A program made the translations under genes and the position numbers. Below are positions 8,471 to 16,343 of a stretch of DNA of 64,000 nt, piece by piece (position 1 is the first letter of the stretch; each line of letters starts with the position of its first letter). This stretch comes from Enemella evansiae (GTDB lineage: Bacteria; Pseudomonadota; Alphaproteobacteria; Rhodobacterales; Rhodobacteraceae): the NCBI GenBank assembly GCA_017255395.1, contig JAFKDC010000017.1, positions 58,805-122,804 of the forward strand. The letters are read 5' to 3'. The notes under the pieces are model-generated. The model saw only the letters and a list, made by a program, of their open reading frames with translations, searched no databases and was not told the origin of the DNA.

Positions 8471-9070
8471 ATGGCTTTTGAACTTCCTGATCTTCCTTAC
8501 GCACACGATGCGCTGGCCAGCCAGGGCATGAGCCAGGAGACGCTGGAGTATCACCACGATATCCACCACAAGGCCTATGTCGACAACGGCAACAAGCTGA
8601 TCGCGGGCACCGAGTGGGAAGGCAAGTCGGTCGAAGAGATCGTCAAGGGCACCTATGACGCCAATGCCGTCGCCCAGTCGGGTATCTTCAACAACGCGTC
8701 GCAGCACTGGAACCACGCCCAGTTCTGGGAAATGATGGGCCCGGGCAACGCCGGCATGCCCTCCGAGCTGGAAGCCGCCATCAAGGAAAGCTTCGGCACC
8801 GTCGAAGACTTCAAAGAGAAGTTCTCGGCAGCCGGTGCCGGTCAGTTCGGCTCTGGCTGGGCATGGCTGGTGAAGGACACCGACGGCTCGCTGAAGGTGA
8901 CCAAGACCGAGAACGGCGTGAACCCGCTGTGCTTCGGCCAGACCGCGCTGCTGGGCTGCGACGTGTGGGAGCATTCCTACTACATCGACTTCCGCAACAA
9001 GCGCCCGGCCTACCTGGCGAACTTCCTCGACAACCTGGTGAACTGGGAAAACGTGGCCTCGCGCCTGTAA
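8471..9070 (+). CDS. sodB: Iron-type superoxide dismutase
   Basis: At 199 residues this is a standard Fe/Mn superoxide dismutase that converts superoxide to H2O2 and O2. The four metal ligands are visible as His28 (EYHHDIHH), His82 (WNH), Asp164 and His168 (DVWEHSYYIDFRN). Gln78, four residues before the second histidine ligand, is the second-sphere residue that marks iron-type enzymes. There is no signal peptide, so it is cytoplasmic. AAAGGGG lies upstream of the ATG, and a hairpin terminator follows the stop. Its place after sarcosine oxidase, which makes H2O2, may be coincidence. Confidence 0.97.
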   Translation: MAFELPDLPYAHDALASQGMSQETLEYHHDIHHKAYVDNGNKLIAGTEWEGKSVEEIVKGTYDANAVAQSGIFNNASQHWNHAQFWEMMGPGNAGMPSELEAAIKESFGTVEDFKEKFSAAGAGQFGSGWAWLVKDTDGSLKVTKTENGVNPLCFGQTALLGCDVWEHSYYIDFRNKRPAYLANFLDNLVNWENVASRL

Positions 9071-9090
9071 ACCCTTCGACCGGTTCGAAA

Positions 9091-9128
9091 CGGAGCGCCC
9101 TGGCAAAAGCCGGGGCGTTTCGCGTTTG
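9091..9128 (+). terminator. Terminator of the superoxide dismutase gene
   Basis: Arms CGCCCTGGC (9096-9104) and GCCGGGGCG (9109-9117) pair with one G-U wobble around an AAAA loop and are followed by TTTCGCGTTT. It lies 25 bases after the sodB stop. The remaining stretch to 9377 holds no gene I can support. Confidence 0.7.
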
Positions 9129-9377
9129 AGGGGTGCCGAAGCGCACCCCGGGGGCCACGTGCCCGACGCGGAAGGCGCGCCGATATCCTTGCGTTTTCAA
9201 CGCAGCCGCCGGTGACCCGATTTTCGCTGACCCTTGCCCCAAGCCCTGCCGCCCCTGCGCGGTCCCGCGCCGTGAAGGCCGGTGGCAACAGGCACCCCGG
9301 GGCCGCACGCCCCCCGTCACCGGCTTGCAGCCCCCCGTGTCCGGGCGTAGGTCTTCCGGGTACAGGCGGGAGGTGAC

Positions 9378-10328
9378 ATGTCAACGCAACGCTCGGGTGT
9401 CCTTGCCATCATCGGCGCCTGCATCATCTGGGGCCTGTCCCCGCTCTATTACAAGCTGCTGACCCATGTGCCGCCGCTGGAACTGCTGGCGCATCGCACC
9501 GTCTGGTCGCTGGTGGTCTTTGCCGGGCTTCTGGGCCTGCAGGGGCGGCTGGGCCGCATCCGCGTGGCGATGTCCTCGCGCCGGGATGCGCTGATCCTGA
9601 CGGCGGCGGCGCTGCTGATCTCGGCCAACTGGTTTTTCTTCATCTTTTCGGTGCAGGTCGGGCGCGTGACCGAGACCTCGATGGGCTACTACATCCAGCC
9701 GCTGCTGGTGGTCCTGCTGGGGGTCTTCGTGCTGAAGGAGCGCCTTGGCCCGCTGCAATGGCTGGCGATCGGGCTGGCGGCGGCGGGGGTCGCGCAGCTG
9801 ACATGGGGCCTGGGCACCGCGCCGTGGATCTCCCTGCTGCTGGCCTCGACGTTCGCGCTATACGGGTTGCTGAAGAAAAGCCTCTCGGTCGGCCCGGTTG
9901 TCTCGGTCACCACCGAGGTGCTGATCCTGACGCCGCTCGCGGCGGTCTGGCTGGCCTGGGTACATCTGCGCGGCGGAGGCCTGTTCGGGCAGGACCTCTA
10001 TACCTCGGCGCTGCTGATCCTTTCGGGGCTTCTGACCGCGCTGCCGCTGATCCTCTTCTCGTCGGGCGCGCAGAAGGTCAGCATGGTGACGCTGGGCCTT
10101 GTGCAGTATCTCAACCCGACGATGCAGTTCTTCCTTGCGGCGGTGATCTTTGCCGAGCCGCTGACCGGCTGGCACGTCACCGCCTTCGTGATGATCTGGA
10201 CGGCGCTGGCGATCTACACCGCCGTCACCCTGCGTCAGGAAAGGGCGCGGCGCAGGATCGTCATGACCTCTTCGGCAGAGGCGGCACTTTGGACGAAGTC
10301 CAGCAGCGAGCGTTCTGCGAAGCCCTGA
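9378..10328 (+). CDS. rarD: RarD-type EamA/DMT family permease
   Basis: The 316-residue integral membrane protein has about ten hydrophobic segments in the two-EamA-repeat pattern. It shows RarD hallmarks: IIWGLSPLYYKLLTHVPPLELLAHRTVWS at the N-terminus, SANWFFFIFSVQVGRVTETSMGYYIQPLL, and LGLVQYLNPTMQFFLAAVIFAEPLT near the end. The substrate of the family is not established. The last 30 or so residues (basic RARRR then polar) extend beyond the last membrane span and are encoded antisense to the end of the next gene. The start follows GGGAGGTGAC. Confidence 0.88.
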   Translation: MSTQRSGVLAIIGACIIWGLSPLYYKLLTHVPPLELLAHRTVWSLVVFAGLLGLQGRLGRIRVAMSSRRDALILTAAALLISANWFFFIFSVQVGRVTETSMGYYIQPLLVVLLGVFVLKERLGPLQWLAIGLAAAGVAQLTWGLGTAPWISLLLASTFALYGLLKKSLSVGPVVSVTTEVLILTPLAAVWLAWVHLRGGGLFGQDLYTSALLILSGLLTALPLILFSSGAQKVSMVTLGLVQYLNPTMQFFLAAVIFAEPLTGWHVTAFVMIWTALAIYTAVTLRQERARRRIVMTSSAEAALWTKSSSERSAKP

Positions 10329-10786
10329 TCGACGACATGTTCCATCAGGGCGCGCAGCGGCCCCCAGTAGCCCGCCACGTCCATCAGCACAATGGGCTTC
10401 GAGTGCAGGCCAAGCTGGCGCCATGTCAGCACCTCGAAGAATTCGTCGAGCGAGCCCGCGCCGCCGGGCATCACCACCACCGCGTCGGCGTTCATCACCA
10501 TGACCTTCTTGCGCTCATGCATGGTCTCGGTGACGATGAATTTCGTCAGGTCGGTCTTGCCGACCTCAAGGCTCAGCAGGTGCGTCGGGATCACGCCGAA
10601 GGTCTCGGCGCCGCCGGTCTGTGCCGCCCGCGCCACGGTGCCCATCAGGCCCACGTCGCCCGCGCCGTAGACCAGTCTCCAGCCCTCGGACGCGATGGCG
10701 CTGCCAAGGGTTTCGGCTTCGGACGCATAGGCGGGCAGGGCGCCCGCCCGCGAGCCGCAATAGACACAGATTGAGGATTTTGTCAT
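10235..10786 (-). CDS. LOG family protein (cytokinin riboside 5'-monophosphate phosphoribohydrolase type)
   Basis: The 183-residue Rossmann-like protein has the two LOG signatures: ERKKVMVMNADAVVVMPGGAGSLDEFFE, which contains the PGGxGTxxE-like motif (here PGGAGSLDE), and the N-terminal ICVYCGSRAG. Family enzymes release the base from nucleoside monophosphates; in bacteria without cytokinin signalling the physiological substrate is unclear. Its 3' end overlaps the 3' end of the rarD-type gene by 94 bp on the opposite strand. Confidence 0.9.
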   Translation of the reverse strand: MTKSSICVYCGSRAGALPAYASEAETLGSAIASEGWRLVYGAGDVGLMGTVARAAQTGGAETFGVIPTHLLSLEVGKTDLTKFIVTETMHERKKVMVMNADAVVVMPGGAGSLDEFFEVLTWRQLGLHSKPIVLMDVAGYWGPLRALMEHVVDQGFAERSLLDFVQSAASAEEVMTILRRALS

Positions 10787-10817
10787 GGCTGCCCGCCTCT
10801 TGGTGGATTTTCCGCTT

Positions 10818-10846
10818 TTGACCCTTGTTACCGGGTGGTTTATACA
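10818..10846 (+). promoter_or_regulatory. Likely sigma-70-type promoter of the LysM protein gene
   Basis: TTGACC (10818-10823) and TTATAC (10840-10845) are separated by 16 bases, or 17 bases to TATACA. It lies in the divergent gap between the LOG gene and the LysM gene, about 45 bases before the proposed GTG start. Confidence 0.5.
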
Positions 10847-10891
10847 CGCTCAACTGCCCTTTTCCGCGATGGGGGTCGCGGAGGGGGGCCT

Positions 10892-12592
10892 GTGACCGGA
10901 ACGACTGCCATGAGCAAGACAGGACTCTACCTCGCCGTGACCGCGGCTGCGACCGCCGGGGCGGTGGCCTTGGGCATCGCCACCGGCGTGATCACGCTGC
11001 CCGGGTCCGACGACCCGCAGGCGCCGGCGCTGGCAAGCGGAGAAGTCGCGTCGCCGGACCAGCCCGCCCCCTCCGCTGACGCCGATCCCGCTGTCGATGC
11101 GGGGGCCGACCGCGCTGCCGACGTCGATCCGTCCACGAAAGCTGTCGAGGCCGATCCATCCACCGACGCCGATCCCGCTGTGGAAGCCGCCTTGGCAGAC
11201 CCGGCTTCCGACCCTGATCCCGCAATAGAGGCTGCCGAGGCGGACCCGGTCCCTGCCGACCAGTCACCCCAGCCTGCTACCAGCACCCTGTCCGTCGCCG
11301 CGCCGGTCTTCGACCTTGTGCGGGCTGAAACCGACGGGGCCGCGCTGGTGGCCGGGGCCGCCGCGCCCGGCGCCCTGCTGGAGCTTCTGGTGAACGGTGA
11401 ACCGGTCGAAACCGTAGACGTGGGCAGGGACGGCAAGTTCTCGGCCTTCGTGGATCTGCCGCAGTCGGGGGCCGTTCTGGCCCTGCGTATGTCCGTGGAT
11501 GGCGAGACGCTGCTGTCCGAGAACGAGGTGATCGTCGCGCCCGCCGACCTTGTCGCCGCGCTGGAAAGCCCGCAGGCGCTGTCTCAGACGCCCGCTGCAC
11601 CCGGCGCCGCCACGATTCCGGCAGAGACCGGCCCGGATGCGCACTCCGCGCCCGACCCGGGCCTTGCCGGTGGCGCCGACCCGCGCGCGCCGCAGGCCTC
11701 TGACCCCGACGCCGCCGCCCGCGCGGTGCCGCTGCCCCGCGCAGGAGAGGCCCCCGCGCCGCTGGCCGCGCAGGATGACGCGGCCGGTCAGACGCCCGAG
11801 GTGCCCGGTAGCACGACCGCGCGCCCGGCGCAGGAGGCACTGGCGACGCTGCGGCTGGAGGCGGCGGACGGCCCGCCCGCCTCGCCCCCCGGCAGCCGCG
11901 CGGAACCGGTGCCGGTCATCGCCAACGCCGATCCCGAAGCCCCCAGCGTGCCCGGGGCCGAAGAGACCGCCGCCCTAGGCGCCCTGCCGCGCGATCCCCT
12001 CATAGACGCGCGCAGCCAGACCGCCGCCGCCGCCGCGCCCGACGGCCCCTCGGGCGGGCCGACAGTTCTGGTTTCAGGTCCGAGCGGGGTCGAGGTGCTT
12101 CAGACCGCGCCGCTGTCGCCGGGGGATGTGGCGCTCGACTCGATCAGCTACGATGCCGAGGGCGACGTTCTGCTGTCCGGTCGCGGCGAGGATACCGGCT
12201 TTGTGCGGGTCTACCTCGACAATACGCCGGTCTCGACCTCGCGCATCCGCGAGGACGGACGCTGGCGCATCGTCCTGCCCGAGATCGACACCGGCACCTA
12301 CACGCTGCGCGTGGACCAGCTGGACGCGCAGGGTGCCGTGACCGCCCGGGTCGAAAGCCCCTTCCTGCGCGAAAGCGCCGAGGCGCTGGAGGCCGCGACC
12401 GCGCTGGCGCAGGGGCCGATCACCTCGGTGATCGTGCAGCCCGGCAACACGCTTTGGGGCATCTCGAAGGGCCGCTACGGCGACGGGCTGGACTACGTAC
12501 GCATCTACGAGGCCAACCGCGACCGCATCCGCGACCCCGACCTGATCTATCCCGGCCAGCTGTTCGACCTGCCCGAAACCGGGACAGAGTGA
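10892..12592 (+). CDS. Membrane-anchored LysM-domain protein with long acidic linkers
   Basis: The protein has a hydrophobic N-terminal anchor (about residues 10-32). Next come a highly acidic low-complexity stretch with repeated D-P-(A/S)-x-(E/D)-A units to about residue 130, a first Ig-like domain (VFDLVRAETDGAALVAGAAAPG, VNGEPVETVDV), a long Ala/Pro-rich linker, and a second Ig-like domain (ISYDAEGDVLLSGRGED to LRVDQLD). A C-terminal LysM follows (VIVQPGNTLWGISKGRYG to LIYPGQLFDLP, last ~55 residues). LysM binds peptidoglycan, so the protein probably bridges the inner membrane and the cell wall. GGAGG lies 7 bases before GTG 10892; an ATG at 10910 is the alternative start. Confidence 0.85.
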   Translation: MTGTTAMSKTGLYLAVTAAATAGAVALGIATGVITLPGSDDPQAPALASGEVASPDQPAPSADADPAVDAGADRAADVDPSTKAVEADPSTDADPAVEAALADPASDPDPAIEAAEADPVPADQSPQPATSTLSVAAPVFDLVRAETDGAALVAGAAAPGALLELLVNGEPVETVDVGRDGKFSAFVDLPQSGAVLALRMSVDGETLLSENEVIVAPADLVAALESPQALSQTPAAPGAATIPAETGPDAHSAPDPGLAGGADPRAPQASDPDAAARAVPLPRAGEAPAPLAAQDDAAGQTPEVPGSTTARPAQEALATLRLEAADGPPASPPGSRAEPVPVIANADPEAPSVPGAEETAALGALPRDPLIDARSQTAAAAAPDGPSGGPTVLVSGPSGVEVLQTAPLSPGDVALDSISYDAEGDVLLSGRGEDTGFVRVYLDNTPVSTSRIREDGRWRIVLPEIDTGTYTLRVDQLDAQGAVTARVESPFLRESAEALEAATALAQGPITSVIVQPGNTLWGISKGRYGDGLDYVRIYEANRDRIRDPDLIYPGQLFDLPETGTE

Positions 12593-12706
12593 CGCCGGGC
12601 CGCCGGTTCGGGCAGGGCGCGCGGCGCCTGCCACCGCTCTGTGCGCTGCCGCACTGGCCTTCCCGGCTGCGGCACCCTAGGTAGGGAGGCCGAGACCGGA
12701 GCACCC

Positions 12707-14521
12707 ATGACAGACCAGCCCCCCGCAGACATCGCACAGGCAGAGCGCCGCTCTGGCTGGCGCACCATCCGCCGCGTCGGACCCTACCTCTGGCCCGAGG
12801 GGCAGACATGGGTGAAACGCCGCGTGGTGATCGCGCTGGGGTTCCTCGTGCTGGCCAAGGTGATCGCGGTCTTCACCCCGATCCTCTACAAGCAGGCGGT
12901 GGACACGCTGTCGGGCGAGGGCGCGTCCGACCTGATGCTGGGCGCCGTCGGCCTGACCGTGGCCTATGGCATGGCGCGGCTGATGAACGTCGGCTTCCAG
13001 CAGCTGCGCGACGCGGTCTTCGCCAAGGTCGGCCAGCGCGCGCTGCGGCAACTGGCGCTGGAGACCTTCACCCATATCCACCGCCTGTCCCTGCGCTACC
13101 ACATCACCCGCAAGACCGGCGGCCTCAGCCGCATCATCGAGCGCGGCGTGAAGGGCGTCGAATTCCTGTTGCGCTTCCTTTTGTTCTCGATCGGGCCGCT
13201 GGCGCTGGAGCTGGCCCTTGTTGCCATCGTGCTCTTTTTCCTCTTCGACGTCTGGTATCTGGTCGTCGTGGTGGGGGTCGTGGCGCTGTACGTCGCCTTC
13301 ACCTTCAAGGTGACAGAGTGGCGGGTGAAGCTGCGCCGCGAGATGAACAAGCAGGACACGGATGCCAACCAGAAGGCCATCGACAGCCTGCTGAACTTCG
13401 AGACGGTCAAGTATTTCGGCGCCGAGAGCCGCGAGGCCGCGCGCTACGACCGCGCCATGGAAGGCTACGAGGCGGCGGCGGTGAAGACCGCGACCTCTCT
13501 GGCGGCGCTGAACACCGGGCAATCGCTGATCATCACCAGCGGACTTGTCGCCGTCATGGTCATGGCGGCGGTGGGCGTGCAGAACGGCGCGCTGACCGTG
13601 GGCGATTTCGTCATGGTCAACGCCTACATGATCCAGATCACCATGCCGCTGAACTTCCTCGGTACCGTCTACCGCGAGATCCGGCAGGCGCTGGTCGACA
13701 TGGGAGAGATGTTCGACCTGCTGGAACAGCCGCAGGAGGTGCAGGACAAGCCCGGCGCGCCCGCGCTGGACGTGGCGGGCGGAGCGGTGACGCTGGACGG
13801 CGTGGTCTTTGGCTACGACGCGGCGCGGCCGATCCTCAAGGGCGTCTCGGTCGATGTGCCCGCCGGGCAGAACGTCGCGCTGGTGGGGCCGTCGGGGTCC
13901 GGCAAGTCGACCATCGGGCGGCTGCTCTTCCGCTTCTACGACGTGCAGGGCGGGGCGATCCGCATCGACGGGCAGGACCTGCGGGACGTGACGCAGGACA
14001 GCCTTCATGCCGCCATCGGGGTGGTGCCGCAGGACACGGTGCTCTTCAACGACACCATCCGCTACAATATCGCCTATGGCCGGGACGGCGCCTCTCAGGC
14101 GGATATCGAAGCGGCGGCGCGGGCGGCGCAGATCCACGACTTCATCGCCTCGCTGCCCGAGGGCTACGACACGCAGGTGGGCGAGCGCGGGCTGAAGTTG
14201 TCGGGCGGCGAAAAGCAGCGCGTGGGCATCGCGCGGACGCTGCTGAAGAACCCGCCGATCCTGCTGCTGGACGAGGCGACGTCGGCGCTGGACACCGAAA
14301 CCGAGGCCTCGATCCAAGAGGCGCTGCGCCGCGCCGGAGAGGGGCGGACCGTCATCACCATCGCGCACCGCCTGTCGACCATCGCCGATGCCGACCGCAT
14401 CGTGGTGCTTCAGGACGGCGAGGTGGTCGAGGAAGGCACGCACGAGGCGCTGCTGCTGCGGCAGGGCCGCTACGCGCAGCTTTGGGCGCGCCAGCAGGCC
14501 GAGGATGTCGAGGCGGCCTAG
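12707..14521 (+). CDS. Atm1/HMT1-type ABC exporter (fused membrane and ATPase domains)
   Basis: The 604-residue half-transporter has a six-helix membrane domain (residues about 40-330) and a C-terminal ATPase with Walker A GPSGSGKST, signature LSGGEKQR, Walker B ILLLDEATSALD and the switch histidine in TIAHRLS. The membrane domain carries family-typical segments such as ALRQLALETFTHIHRLSLRYH and DSLLNFETVKYFGAE, which place it in the Atm1/ABCB7/HMT1 group. That group exports glutathione conjugates or Fe-S-related thiol compounds as a homodimer. The start at 12707 is chosen for the conserved N-terminus; GGAG lies upstream. It lies 114 bp after the LysM gene. Confidence 0.92.
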   Translation: MTDQPPADIAQAERRSGWRTIRRVGPYLWPEGQTWVKRRVVIALGFLVLAKVIAVFTPILYKQAVDTLSGEGASDLMLGAVGLTVAYGMARLMNVGFQQLRDAVFAKVGQRALRQLALETFTHIHRLSLRYHITRKTGGLSRIIERGVKGVEFLLRFLLFSIGPLALELALVAIVLFFLFDVWYLVVVVGVVALYVAFTFKVTEWRVKLRREMNKQDTDANQKAIDSLLNFETVKYFGAESREAARYDRAMEGYEAAAVKTATSLAALNTGQSLIITSGLVAVMVMAAVGVQNGALTVGDFVMVNAYMIQITMPLNFLGTVYREIRQALVDMGEMFDLLEQPQEVQDKPGAPALDVAGGAVTLDGVVFGYDAARPILKGVSVDVPAGQNVALVGPSGSGKSTIGRLLFRFYDVQGGAIRIDGQDLRDVTQDSLHAAIGVVPQDTVLFNDTIRYNIAYGRDGASQADIEAAARAAQIHDFIASLPEGYDTQVGERGLKLSGGEKQRVGIARTLLKNPPILLLDEATSALDTETEASIQEALRRAGEGRTVITIAHRLSTIADADRIVVLQDGEVVEEGTHEALLLRQGRYAQLWARQQAEDVEAA

Positions 14522-14530
14522 GGGCGTGGC

Positions 14531-14727
14531 GGACAGGGTGCGCGGGTCGCCTGGCAGTGTTGGCCGATGGATCGCGCGGCTGGGCCCTCTGGCGGGTTGC
14601 CTGACGGCGCCGCCGGGTGGGTCGCCGGACAGGGCTGTTTGGCGGATCGCGTGACAGCACTGGCCGTTGGGTTGCGTGACAGTGTTGCCCGGGGCGAGTC
14701 GCGCTACAGGGCCGTCCGGCCCTCGCG
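14531..14727. repeat. Degenerate 25-bp tandem repeat, about eight units, intergenic
   Basis: Successive units start at about 14531, 14552, 14577, 14602, 14627, 14652, 14677 and 14704. Five are exactly 25 bp. Most begin TGACAG or GGACAG and end GGGTYGCS or GGATCGCG. Units are contiguous, with no spacers. The block lies 10 bp after the ABC exporter stop. The rest of the gap, to 14942, holds no supported gene; the AT-richer stretch around 14885-14935 is the likely promoter region of the next gene. Confidence 0.75.
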
Positions 14728-14942
14728 TGAAAAGACGATCCGCCCAAGCGTTTGAGGGGCCACCCGGCGGGGCCTTGGACCGACTGGCCTGTCCGCAGCG
14801 ATCTGACCGCGGTCCCCGGCCCCCGGGGCAGCGCGCAAAAACCCGGCAGACCTGCATCAGCGCAGGGGCGCTGCGCCGTGCTGTCTCTTTCTTAACCCCG
14901 CTTTTGGCTTTAAACAGGGGAAAAACAACGGAGCGACCGCGC

Positions 14943-15719
14943 ATGCACCGCCCAATCGTCGGCATCATCGGCAACCAGCATCTGATCAATGACCAGTACC
15001 CGGCCCATGCGGGCGGGGCCATGAACTCCGAGGCGGTGGCCAGGGTTGCGGACTGCATGCCGCTGCTTATCCCCGCCGACCCGCGCTTTGTTTCGATCCC
15101 CGAACTGCTGGAGGCCTGTGACGGCTTCCTGCTGACCGGCGGGCGCGCCAACGTCCACCCCGAGGAATACGGCGAGGCCTCGACCGAGGCGCATGGCAGC
15201 TACGACCGCGCCCGCGATGCCATCGTGCTGCCGCTGGTGCGCGCCTGCGTGGAGCGTGGTCAGCCGGTCTTCGGCATCTGCCGTGGCTTCCAGGAGGTCA
15301 ACGTGGCCATGGGCGGGACGCTCTACCCGGAAATCCGCGACCTGCCGGGCCGGATGAACCACCGGATGCCGCCGGACGGCACGCTGGAAGAGAAATTCGC
15401 CCTGCGCCACAAGGTGACGCTGACCGAAGGCGGGGTCTTTCACCGGCTCTGGGGCGCGACCGAGGTCATGACCAACACGCTGCACGGGCAGGGCATCAAG
15501 GCGCCCGGCAAGCGCGTGGTGATCGAGGGCCAGGCACCGGACGGCACCCCCGAGGCGATCCACGTCGAGGGCGCCAAGGGTTTTACCCTGTCGGTGCAAT
15601 GGCATCCCGAATGGGACGCCGCCAACGACCCGGTGTCCCGCCCGCTGTTCCAGGCCTTCGGCGCGGCGGTCCGCGACTGGGCCGCCATAGGTATGGAACA
15701 CCCGCGCCAGAGCGCCTGA
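14943..15719 (+). CDS. PuuD-like class I glutamine amidotransferase (gamma-glutamyl-gamma-aminobutyrate hydrolase family)
   Basis: This 258-residue peptidase-C26 protein has the nucleophile Cys113 in PVFGICRGFQEVNV and the His221/Glu223 pair in SVQWHPEW, which completes the catalytic triad. LLTGGRANVHPEEYG forms the oxyanion region. Members hydrolyse gamma-glutamyl amides, as in putrescine degradation, but the substrate here is not determined. There is no putrescine gene beside it; a glutamine-synthetase-like ligase lies 40 kb away at 55227. The next gene starts one base after its stop, so the two form an operon. Confidence 0.87.
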   Translation: MHRPIVGIIGNQHLINDQYPAHAGGAMNSEAVARVADCMPLLIPADPRFVSIPELLEACDGFLLTGGRANVHPEEYGEASTEAHGSYDRARDAIVLPLVRACVERGQPVFGICRGFQEVNVAMGGTLYPEIRDLPGRMNHRMPPDGTLEEKFALRHKVTLTEGGVFHRLWGATEVMTNTLHGQGIKAPGKRVVIEGQAPDGTPEAIHVEGAKGFTLSVQWHPEWDAANDPVSRPLFQAFGAAVRDWAAIGMEHPRQSA

Positions 15720-15720
15720 C

Positions 15721-16179
15721 ATGGGCGCGGCCTTCCCGCGCTATTCACATCGCGCCGATGCCTCGGTGCCCGCTTTCGACGACAGCGGCCATGTGGTGGT
15801 GGTCGACGGCACATGCGGTGTCTGCTCTCGCGGGGCGCGAATGCTGGCGCGGCGCGATACCCGGCAGGAGTTCCGCATCGCCACGGCGGGCAGCGATCTG
15901 GGCCGGGCGCTGCTGCTGCACTACGGGCTGGACCCCGACGCCCCCGACAGCTGGCTGTACCTGCGCGAGGGGGAGGCGCTGTTTTCGCTGGATGCGGTGA
16001 TCGCTGTGGCCACACGGCTGGGCGGCGCCGGACGTCTCGCCGCTGTCCTGTGGTTGCTGCCGAAGGGACTGCGCGACTGGGCCTATCGCCGGATCGCCCG
16101 CAACCGTTACCGGATCATGGGCCGCACCGATCTTTGCGCGCTGCCGGACCCCGCGCTGCGAAAGCGCCTGATCGGCTGA
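15721..16179 (+). CDS. DCC family thiol-disulfide oxidoreductase-like protein (DUF393)
   Basis: The 152-residue protein carries VVVVDGTCGVCSRGARML, the DUF393 pattern in which an Asp-Gly is followed by a CxxC pair. The later PDSWLYLREGEALFSLDAVIAVATRLGG and WLLPKGLRDWAYRRIARNRYRI are also typical of the family. The thioredoxin-like fold suggests redox activity, but no substrate is known. It is tightly coupled to the PuuD-like gene, with one base between them. Confidence 0.85.
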   Translation: MGAAFPRYSHRADASVPAFDDSGHVVVVDGTCGVCSRGARMLARRDTRQEFRIATAGSDLGRALLLHYGLDPDAPDSWLYLREGEALFSLDAVIAVATRLGGAGRLAAVLWLLPKGLRDWAYRRIARNRYRIMGRTDLCALPDPALRKRLIG

Positions 16180-16343
16180 GGCGCCCTTGCGAGGGGTGTT
16201 CTGCTACACGTCCCGCACCGGCGTCCTGCGGCGGGAAAGGCGTCATCGACCGGGCGCCGTGGGGCATGGGGCTTTCCGTCCCGTCACTGGCCCCCGTTCC
16301 TGCGCGGCAGGGCAGGGCTCCCTGCGGAAGCGGTCCGGTGTTC

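Noticed and set aside
10235..10328. Rejecting the rarD C-terminus as a sequencing frameshift
   Set aside because: The frame stays open without any sign of a shift, and the LOG gene on the other strand is intact, so a real overlap is the simpler reading.
14531..14727. Repeat block considered as a CRISPR array
   Set aside because: The units are contiguous with no spacers, they diverge in sequence, and no cas genes are present.
12677..15151. Long minus-strand open frame (824 codons) opposite the ABC exporter and the 25-bp repeat
   Set aside because: It is the antisense shadow of the exporter; no start-site support and no family similarity.
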